Source of the DNA: SCTG01 sp964384595
Lineage (GTDB): Bacteria > Nitrospirota > Nitrospiria > Nitrospirales > NS-4
Direction of reading: 5' to 3'
Assembly: GCA_964384595.1 (NCBI GenBank)
Contig: CAYLLY010000057.1
Span: 1-12,366 of the forward strand
Length of the DNA stretch: 12,366 nucleotides
Shown here: one piece after another, positions 6,369 to 12,366 of the stretch
How the letters are laid out: every line of letters begins with the position of its first letter
Numbering within the stretch: the first letter of the stretch is position 1
Position numbers and translations under genes: made by a program
The notes under the pieces: generated by a model
Databases searched by the model: none
What the model was told of the DNA's origin: nothing
The model's input: the letters and a program-made list of their open reading frames with translations, nothing else

Positions 6369-6378
6369 AATACCGTCT

Positions 6379-7749
6379 ATGTTCGGAGTGCAGGAGGTGG
6401 CTGACATTACAGGCGGCCGGTTGGCAGCGGGCTTTTCCCGGAAGAGGATCCGGCGCGTATGGACGGATTCGCGGACGGTCCGGCGCGGCGATCTCTTCGT
6501 GGCGCTGACCGGCGCGCGTTTCGACGGGCACCAGTTTGTCGCGGAGGCGCTCAAAAAAGGCGCCGGCGGGGCCCTTGTGCGGCGAGGTTTCAAGCTCCCC
6601 GGGCAGGCGTTCCTGATTGAGGTCGACGAGCCCCTCCGCGCGTTTCAGGACCTGGCGCGCGCGCACCGGCGGCGGTTCGACATTCCGGTGATCGCAGTCA
6701 GCGGGAGCAACGGCAAGACGACGACCAAGGACATGCTCGCCGCCGTCCTGGCCGAACGATGGGTGACGTTGAAGACCACGGGCAACCTCAACAACCACAT
6801 CGGAGTTCCACAGACGCTGCTGCGCCTGGCGCCGCGCCATGAGGCGGCGGTCATCGAGATGGGCATCAGCGGGCCGGGGGAAATGGCGCGTCTCTGCGAA
6901 ATCGCGGAGCCGACCCACGGCCTGCTGACGAACATCGGCCCGACCCATCTGGAAACGCTGGGCGACGTCCGCAACGTGGCGCGCGCCAAGGGTGAAATGC
7001 TCGACGCGCTCCCCGCAAGCGGCACGGCCGTGCTCAACGCCGACGACGCCTTTTACGACGAGCTCTGCGCGCGGGCGCGGGGGCGGGTGCTCTCCTTCGG
7101 GTTTTCCCGAAGGGCCGCCGTGCGGGCCCTGCATGTCGAGACGCAAGGGCCGTCCGAGACGGTGATGCGCGTCGGCGTGCGCGATCGCGCCCGCCCGTTT
7201 TCCGTCAGCCTGCAGGTCGCGGGCACCCACAACGTCGCCAACGCGCTGGCGGCGGCGGCGGCGGGGCTCGCCGTCGGGGTCGGCGCAGGCGCGATTCGCG
7301 CGGGCCTCGCCCGCTATCGTCCGGCCGGCATGCGTTCCGAGGTGCGCCGGTGGCGGGGCGTGACGGTGCTCAACGATTGCTACAACGCCAATCCGGCGTC
7401 CATGCGGGCCGCCCTCCGGTGGTTGAGCGAGGCCAGGGGAGCCGGCCGGGCCATCGCCGTCCTGGGCGACATGCTGGAGCTCGGCGGCGCGACCAGGCAG
7501 GCCCATCGGGAGATCGGCGTGGAGGCGGCGCGCCTGGGGACCGACTATCTGCTGACGGTCGGCGGACCGGCGGCCGACATCGCGGCCGGCGCGCTGGAGG
7601 AGGGGATGCCGGCGGGCTGCGTGATCACAACACAAGACCATGATGCCCTGGCCGGGCGACTCCGGGGAATTCTCCGCAAGGGTGACGTGGTGCTGCTCAA
7701 GGGCTCGCGCGGGGTCCGGATGGAACGCGTCTTGGAGGCGCTCGACTGA
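6379..7749 (+). CDS. murF: MurF, UDP-MurNAc-tripeptide:D-Ala-D-Ala ligase
   Basis: 456 residues. It adds D-Ala-D-Ala to the UDP-MurNAc tripeptide, completing the cytoplasmic precursor. The N-terminus (FGVQEVADITGGRL) is typical of MurF. The P-loop is SGSNGKTTTK (108-117). NLNNHIGVP (136-144), EMGISGPGEM (160-169) and NDCYNANPASM (332-342) are MurF signatures, and LLKGSRGVRME (439-449) lies in the C-terminal domain. ATG 6379 is chosen from the family N-terminus, although no clear ribosome binding site precedes it. It is the only dcw gene here not closely coupled to its upstream neighbour, being separated by 74 bases of repeat-rich spacer. It overlaps mraY by one base. Confidence 0.97.
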   Translation: MFGVQEVADITGGRLAAGFSRKRIRRVWTDSRTVRRGDLFVALTGARFDGHQFVAEALKKGAGGALVRRGFKLPGQAFLIEVDEPLRAFQDLARAHRRRFDIPVIAVSGSNGKTTTKDMLAAVLAERWVTLKTTGNLNNHIGVPQTLLRLAPRHEAAVIEMGISGPGEMARLCEIAEPTHGLLTNIGPTHLETLGDVRNVARAKGEMLDALPASGTAVLNADDAFYDELCARARGRVLSFGFSRRAAVRALHVETQGPSETVMRVGVRDRARPFSVSLQVAGTHNVANALAAAAAGLAVGVGAGAIRAGLARYRPAGMRSEVRRWRGVTVLNDCYNANPASMRAALRWLSEARGAGRAIAVLGDMLELGGATRQAHREIGVEAARLGTDYLLTVGGPAADIAAGALEEGMPAGCVITTQDHDALAGRLRGILRKGDVVLLKGSRGVRMERVLEALD

Positions 7750-8825
7750 TGCTGTACCTCCTGCTCTATCCGCTCCATACCCAGTTCTCGATCTTCAACG
7801 TCTTCCGCTACCTGAGCTTCCGGATCATCTATGCCGCGCTCACGGCCTTTTTGATCGTGTTCGTGCTGGCGCCGCCCGTCATCCGCAAGCTGCAGAGCTA
7901 CGGCATCGGGCAGAAGATCCGCGAGGAGGGTCCCAGCCGGCATCAAGTGAAAGGCGGGACGCCCACCATGGGCGGCATCCTGATTCTGTTCTCGGTGATC
8001 GTCGCGACGCTGCTCTGGACCGACTTGACGAACCGCTACGTCTGGCTGGCGGTGTTCGCGATGGTCGGCTTCGGCGTGGTCGGATTCTGGGATGATTATC
8101 TCAAGACCGTCCGGGGCCAGAATCAGGGGTTGACGGCCGCTCAGAAAATCATGGCGCAGGCCATTGTCGCACTCGGCATCGGCGTGTTCTTCTATTCACT
8201 GCCGGCCTACTCCACCAAATTGAGCGTCCCGTTCTTCAAGGCCTTCACCCCCGACATCGGACTCTTCTACATCCCGTTCGCCGTCCTGGTCATCGTGGGG
8301 GCCTCCAATGCCGTCAACCTGACGGACGGGCTGGACGGGCTGGCCATCGGGCCGGTCATGGTCGCCGCCATGGCCTACACCGTCGTGGCCTACGTGTCGG
8401 GGCACAAGGTCTTCGCCGAGTACCTGCTCATTCCCTACATCGAAGGCTCGGGGGAGCTGGCGATCTTTACGGGCTCCATCCTCGGGGCGAGCCTGGGATT
8501 CCTCTGGTTCAATACCTATCCGGCGTCGGTGTTCATGGGGGACGTAGGCTCGCTGCCGCTGGGCGCGGCGCTCGGCACCGTCGCGGTCATCAGCAAGCAT
8601 GAATTGCTGCTGGTGCTGGTCGGCGGCGTCTTCGTGATCGAGGCGCTCTCGGTGATCTTCCAGGTGGTCTCGTACAAATCGCGGGGCAAGCGGGTCTTCC
8701 TCATGGCCCCCATCCATCACCATTTCGAGCTGAAAGGCTGGGAAGAGCCCAAGGTGGTGGTGCGCTTGTGGATCATCGCCATGCTGCTGGCCCTGTTCAG
8801 TTTGAGCACATTGAAGCTGCGATGA
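7749..8825 (+). CDS. mraY: MraY, phospho-MurNAc-pentapeptide transferase
   Basis: 358 residues, the standard MraY size, with a hydrophobicity pattern consistent with about ten membrane helices. It transfers phospho-MurNAc-pentapeptide to undecaprenyl phosphate, making lipid I at the inner face of the membrane. Catalytic motifs are intact: the Asp pair in FWDDYLK (Asp115-Asp116), NLTDGLDG (190-197, Asp193), FMGDVGSLPLG (262-272, Asp265), and the His triad in PIHHHFELKGW (321-331). The N-terminal MLYLLLYPL and the GGTPTMGG segment (69-76) are also typical. GGAGG at 7734-7738 lies 10 bases upstream, and the ATG overlaps the murF stop. The stop overlaps the murD start (ATGA). Confidence 0.98.
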   Translation: MLYLLLYPLHTQFSIFNVFRYLSFRIIYAALTAFLIVFVLAPPVIRKLQSYGIGQKIREEGPSRHQVKGGTPTMGGILILFSVIVATLLWTDLTNRYVWLAVFAMVGFGVVGFWDDYLKTVRGQNQGLTAAQKIMAQAIVALGIGVFFYSLPAYSTKLSVPFFKAFTPDIGLFYIPFAVLVIVGASNAVNLTDGLDGLAIGPVMVAAMAYTVVAYVSGHKVFAEYLLIPYIEGSGELAIFTGSILGASLGFLWFNTYPASVFMGDVGSLPLGAALGTVAVISKHELLLVLVGGVFVIEALSVIFQVVSYKSRGKRVFLMAPIHHHFELKGWEEPKVVVRLWIIAMLLALFSLSTLKLR

Positions 8826-10210
8826 GCGTGGTGATGAGCGCACAGACGTCGTTGGAAGTCGCCGGGAAGCGGGTCGCCGTCATGGGGCTGGGACGGAGCG
8901 GCCAGGCCGCGGTCCGCCTGCTCCGGCGTCTGGGCGCGCGTGTGGCCGTCGCGGATCAGAAGCCGTCCTCGGAGCTGACGGCCGCGCTGGAAGCATTTCC
9001 CGCCGGAGCGGTGGAGGTCCACGGCGCCGGGGACTACGAGTCGGCGCTCCGCGGAGCGGAGGTGGTGGTGGTCAGCCCGGGCGTGCCGCTGACGCTCGAT
9101 CCCCTCCGGCGGGCGCGCGCAGCCGGCGCGCGCGTTATCGGGGAGCTGGAACTCGCCTCGCGCCATCTCATGGGGAGGATCCTCGCGGTGACCGGGACGA
9201 ACGGCAAGAGCACGACGGTGACGTGGATCGGGGAGCTCTTGCGGGGCGCGGGTTACGCCCCGTTCGTCGGCGGCAACCTGGGGACGCCGCTGGCGGAGGC
9301 GGCTCTGGCCTCGCTCGACGGCAAGGCCTGGGATCTTGTGGTGGCCGAAGTGTCCAGTTTTCAACTGGAGACGATTGAATCCTTCCATCCCTGGATCGGG
9401 GCGGTCCTGAACGTCACGCCGGACCATCTCGACCGCTATCCCTCCATGGAGGCGTATGCCGCGGCCAAGCTGCGGCTGTTTGAGAACCAGGAAGACGCGG
9501 ACTACGCGGTCCTCAACGCCGATGATCCCCGGCTGTCGCGCGCCACGTCGGTTTCCGCCGGCGCCAGGATCGAGTTCAGCCGGACCCGTCCGGTCGAACG
9601 GGGGGTGTGTCTGGATGGGGATGTGATCGTGTCGAACCTGTATGGGCGGCGCGAGGAGGTGTGTCGCGTCGGCGCCCTACAGGTCAGGGGCGCGCACAAC
9701 ATCGAGAACGCGATGGCCGCCGCCGCCGCGGCCATGCTGGCCGGCTGCCCGCTCGCCGCCGTCAACCGGGGCCTGCGCGCCTTCCGCGGTCTGGAGCACG
9801 TCATGGAGGTCGTGCGGGTCCTTCGCGGCGTGGCCTACATCAACGACTCCAAGGGCACCAACGTGGACGCGACGATCAAGGCCCTGGAGAGCGTGCCGGC
9901 TCCCGTCATCCTGATCGCCGGGGGGCGCGAGAAGGGCGGCGAGTATCCGGGGCTGGCCGAGGCGGTCCGGCACAAGGCCAAACGGGTCATCCTGCTCGGC
10001 GAGGCGCGCGCCCGCCTGCGTGAGGTCCTGGCGGGGACCTGCCCGCTCACGGAGGCCGCGACGCTGGCCGAGGCGGTTCGGGACGCGGCGGGGACGGCCG
10101 TGGCGGGCGATACCGTGCTGCTGTCGCCGGCCTGCGCGAGTTTCGACATGTTTGTCGACTACAAGGACCGCGGACGGCAGTTCAAGGAGTATGTGAATGG
10201 GCTGGGCTGA
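8822..10210 (+). CDS. murD: MurD, UDP-MurNAc-L-Ala:D-glutamate ligase
   Basis: 462 residues. It adds D-Glu to UDP-MurNAc-L-Ala. The N-terminal Rossmann motif is GLGRSGQAA (22-30). The P-loop TGTNGKST (124-131), AEVSSFQLET (175-184), TPDHLDRY (199-206) and Lys216 (carbamylated position) follow. NDSKGTNVDAT (341-351), AGGREKGG (366-373) and LSPACASFDMF (434-444) complete the ligase core. The start at 8822 overlaps the mraY stop (ATGA); an in-frame ATG at 8768 would add 18 residues inside mraY and was rejected. Another Met at residue 5 could also serve. Oddity: GLEHVMEVV (323-331) has Val327 where the family motif GLxHR has a conserved Arg (E. coli Arg302). All other key residues I checked are kept, so it is probably functional. 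Confidence 0.95.
   Translation: MSVVMSAQTSLEVAGKRVAVMGLGRSGQAAVRLLRRLGARVAVADQKPSSELTAALEAFPAGAVEVHGAGDYESALRGAEVVVVSPGVPLTLDPLRRARAAGARVIGELELASRHLMGRILAVTGTNGKSTTVTWIGELLRGAGYAPFVGGNLGTPLAEAALASLDGKAWDLVVAEVSSFQLETIESFHPWIGAVLNVTPDHLDRYPSMEAYAAAKLRLFENQEDADYAVLNADDPRLSRATSVSAGARIEFSRTRPVERGVCLDGDVIVSNLYGRREEVCRVGALQVRGAHNIENAMAAAAAAMLAGCPLAAVNRGLRAFRGLEHVMEVVRVLRGVAYINDSKGTNVDATIKALESVPAPVILIAGGREKGGEYPGLAEAVRHKAKRVILLGEARARLREVLAGTCPLTEAATLAEAVRDAAGTAVAGDTVLLSPACASFDMFVDYKDRGRQFKEYVNGLG
10184..10189 (+). promoter_or_regulatory. Shine-Dalgarno fixing the ftsW start
   Basis: AAGGAG lies 7 bases before the ATG at 10197, within the end of murD. It favours this start over the next in-frame Met (10221), giving a 14-base overlap with murD. 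Confidence 0.75.
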
Positions 10211-11351
10211 TCAGCAGGCCATGACGCTGCGCTGGCCGGACGCCGGCGTGGCCGAGCGCCCCCGGCGTGGGGACCAAGCCGTCCTGGTCTTGACGCTCCT
10301 CCTCGTCGCCGTCGGGCTCGGCATGATCTACAGCGCGAGCGGCGTCATGGCCCACAAACGGTTCGGCGACTCCTCGTACTTCCTCAAGCGGCAGATGCTC
10401 TGGCTCGCGTTCGGCCTGGTGTGCCTGCTCGCCGTGGCGAGGACCGACCTGAATACGCTCCGGCGGTGGGCGGGACCCATGCTCTTTCTGGGCCTGCTCG
10501 GGCTCGTGCTGGTGCTGATCCCCGGCGTCGGCGTGACGGTCAAGGGCGCGCGCCGCTGGCTGCGGATCGGGATGTGGACGGTCCAGCCATCCGAACTGGT
10601 GAAAGTGGGACTGCTCCTTTACCTGGCGCATTACCTGGCGAAAAAGGGAGCCCGCCTCACCGATTTCTGGCGCGGCTTTGTACCGCCGTTGGTCGTGGTC
10701 GCCGCGATCGTCGGCCTCATCCTGATCGAGCCGGACATGGGCACCGCCGCCGTGATCGGGCTGGTGACGCTGGGGTTGCTGTTCGTTGGGGGCGCGCGCC
10801 TGGGCCATCTGATGCTGATAGGTCTGGCGGCCCTGCCGGTGCTCTACCTGCTCGTCATGCGGGTGGCGTACCGCCGCCAGCGCATCATGAGTTTCCTGGA
10901 TCCCTGGAGCGATCCCGCCGGGACGGGATTCCAGGTGATTCAGTCATTCCTCGCGCTGGGCAGCGGTGGCCTGTCCGGCGTCGGGTTGGGAGAAGGCCGG
11001 CAGAAGTTGTTCTACCTCCCGGAGCCGCACACCGATTTCGTGCTGTCGGCGCTCGGCGAGGAAGCGGGGTTCCTGGGCACGCTCGCGGTGCTGCTACTGC
11101 TCGGGTGGTTCGTGGCGAGAGGCTTCGCGATCGCCCTGGAGGCCGACGATCCCTTTGCCCGGTACCTGGCCCTGGGCGTCTGCTTCTTCGTCGGCTTTCA
11201 TACGCTGATCAACGTGGGGGTGATCACGGGGCTGTTGCCCACGAAAGGGTTGACGCTGCCGTTCGTGAGTTACGGGGGGTCGTCGCTGGTGGTCAACATG
11301 ATCGGGACCGGACTCCTCATCGCGGTTTCCCGGCACCGGCCGCCCATCTGA
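10197..11351 (+). CDS. ftsW: FtsW, SEDS-family septal peptidoglycan polymerase
   Basis: 384 residues. A cytoplasmic N-terminus of about 25 residues precedes a multi-helix membrane protein of the SEDS fold. Family motifs include KGARRWLRIG (116-125) followed by QPSELVK (130-136), EPDMGTA (178-184), GTGFQVIQS (242-250), and PEPHTDFVLSALGEEAG (275-291), whose Asp280 matches the catalytic aspartate of FtsW/RodA. GLTLPFVSYGGSSL (351-364) is the C-terminal signature. It polymerises lipid II into septal glycan with the FtsI-type PBP encoded four genes upstream. Placement between murD and murG indicates FtsW rather than RodA. Confidence 0.96.
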   Translation: MGWADQQAMTLRWPDAGVAERPRRGDQAVLVLTLLLVAVGLGMIYSASGVMAHKRFGDSSYFLKRQMLWLAFGLVCLLAVARTDLNTLRRWAGPMLFLGLLGLVLVLIPGVGVTVKGARRWLRIGMWTVQPSELVKVGLLLYLAHYLAKKGARLTDFWRGFVPPLVVVAAIVGLILIEPDMGTAAVIGLVTLGLLFVGGARLGHLMLIGLAALPVLYLLVMRVAYRRQRIMSFLDPWSDPAGTGFQVIQSFLALGSGGLSGVGLGEGRQKLFYLPEPHTDFVLSALGEEAGFLGTLAVLLLLGWFVARGFAIALEADDPFARYLALGVCFFVGFHTLINVGVITGLLPTKGLTLPFVSYGGSSLVVNMIGTGLLIAVSRHRPPI

Positions 11352-11365
11352 CGGCCTGGCGGCGG

Positions 11366-12366
11366 ATGCGCGTGATCATCGCAGCCGGGGGCACCGGCGG
11401 CCATCTGTATCCGGGGGTGGCGCTGGCCCGCGAGTTCGAGCGGCAGGTGCCCGGCAGCGAAACGATGTTTGTGGGAACGACGCGTGGACTGGAAACGAAC
11501 GTGGTGCCGAGAGAGGGGTTCGAATTGATCACGATCGCGGCGCGAGGCGTCATGGGCAAGGGTGCGGCCGGAGCGTTGCAAGGGCTGGCCCTGGTCCCGC
11601 TCGGCGTCGCGCAGTGCCTGACGGTCTGCCGGAAGCGGCGGCCCGACCTGGCGCTCGGCGTCGGCGGCTACACGAGCCCGCCGTTGATCCTGGCGGCGTT
11701 TCTCCTGGGGATCAGGCGCGTCCTCGTGGAACCGAACGCGTATCCGGGCGTGGCCAATCGCGCGCTCTCGCCGGTCGCGGACCGCGTCTTCGTCTCGTTT
11801 GCGGAGACGGCTCCGTATTTCGGGTCACGCCAGACCCGGATCGTGGGCACGCCGATCCGCCGGGAGTTTCTGGAAGGGGGGGCTCCGGACTCTGACGTAC
11901 AAGGCCTCACGCTGCTGGTCCTCGGAGGGAGCCAGGGAGCGCACTCCGTCAATCGGGCGATGGTCGCAGCTCTGCCTGCGTTGATCGCCGCGCATCCCGG
12001 CCTGCGGGTGATCCATCAGACCGGCGAGCGTGATTTCGAAGAGGTGGCCGCTATCTATAGAACCTGTCCGTCTATCGAAGCCGAAATCGTGCCGTTCCTC
12101 TACGACATGCCGCGCGCGTTCCGGCAGGCGGACCTGATCATCGGCCGGTCGGGCGCGACAACGGTGGCCGAGATCACGGCCTGCGGAAAGCCGGCCATCC
12201 TGGTACCGTTTCCCCATGCCGTCCACGGGCACCAGGAGCGGAACGCCCGCGTGTTGGAGCGGGCCGGCGCGGCCCAGGTCATCGTGGACGGCCGTCTCTC
12301 CGGCGACATGCTGGCGGGCGCGATCTCGTTCCTGCTCGCGCGTCCCGACCGCTTGCGCGAGATGGC
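11366..12366 (+). CDS. murG: MurG, lipid II-forming GlcNAc transferase, 3' end cut by window edge
   Basis: The frame is open from ATG 11366 to the window end, giving 333 codons of a protein usually about 360 long. MurG transfers GlcNAc from UDP-GlcNAc to lipid I at the cytoplasmic membrane face. The N-terminal glycine loop AAGGTGGHLYPGVALA (6-21), the GVGGYTSPP stretch, the second loop LVLGGSQGAHSVN, and GRSGATTVAEI are GT28-family MurG motifs, followed by VPFPHAVHGHQERNA for nucleotide-sugar binding. VEPNAYPGVANR replaces the HEQN form of E. coli. The ribosome binding site is weak; the gap from ftsW is only 14 bases, so translation is probably coupled. murC, murB, ftsQ, ftsA and ftsZ would be expected beyond the window, but this cannot be seen. 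Confidence 0.96.
   Translation, partial: MRVIIAAGGTGGHLYPGVALAREFERQVPGSETMFVGTTRGLETNVVPREGFELITIAARGVMGKGAAGALQGLALVPLGVAQCLTVCRKRRPDLALGVGGYTSPPLILAAFLLGIRRVLVEPNAYPGVANRALSPVADRVFVSFAETAPYFGSRQTRIVGTPIRREFLEGGAPDSDVQGLTLLVLGGSQGAHSVNRAMVAALPALIAAHPGLRVIHQTGERDFEEVAAIYRTCPSIEAEIVPFLYDMPRAFRQADLIIGRSGATTVAEITACGKPAILVPFPHAVHGHQERNARVLERAGAAQVIVDGRLSGDMLAGAISFLLARPDRLREM

Noticed and set aside
6305..6378. CRISPR array or intrinsic terminator in the murE-murF spacer
   Set aside because: There are only two short tandem units without spacers, and no T-run follows the inverted repeat.

Overview
The window is from a GC-rich chromosome of a Gram-negative-type bacterium that makes meso-diaminopimelate peptidoglycan. 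MurE carries the DNPR motif, and the gene order is the classical dcw (division and cell wall) order. The style of the genes and the short TTAACG-rich repeat between murE and murF look to me like Nitrospirota or a nearby phylum. That placement is an impression, not a demonstrated one. Every supported gene is on the + strand.

Bases 1-1419 hold an AbiE-type toxin-antitoxin pair: a 5'-truncated AbiEi antitoxin/repressor followed, with a one-base overlap, by an AbiEii nucleotidyltransferase toxin. It is visibly less GC-rich than what follows and is probably an accessory insertion beside the core operon.

Bases 1420-1862 (443 bases) have no conventional gene and are the most interesting part. They contain an AT-rich element, a good sigma70-type promoter (TTGACA, 16 bases, TATACT), and three TGGG/TGGT repeats at exact 10-base spacing that match the known MraZ operator pattern. 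A 34-codon leader ORF with a ribosome binding site follows, and a hairpin with eight T residues lies inside that ORF. rsmH starts 40 bases after the T-run. In most dcw clusters mraZ sits between this promoter and rsmH, but here it is missing. The leader therefore looks like a MraZ-controlled and possibly attenuated 5'UTR without mraZ in cis.

Bases 1863-12366 hold nine dcw genes in order: rsmH, ftsL, ftsI (PBP), murE, murF, mraY, murD, ftsW and murG (cut by the window end). Most junctions overlap (ATGA or TGATG, or 14 bases at murD/ftsW) or are very short, indicating one translationally coupled operon. MurD, MurE and MurF extend the UDP-MurNAc peptide. MraY and MurG build lipid I and lipid II. 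FtsW and FtsI polymerise and cross-link the septal wall, with FtsL as a divisome regulator. The one loose junction is murE/murF, where a 12-base perfect inverted repeat and a 14-base tandem repeat fill the gap. Two protein-level oddities stand out: MurD has Val where the family has a conserved Arg, and FtsL has almost no cytoplasmic tail.
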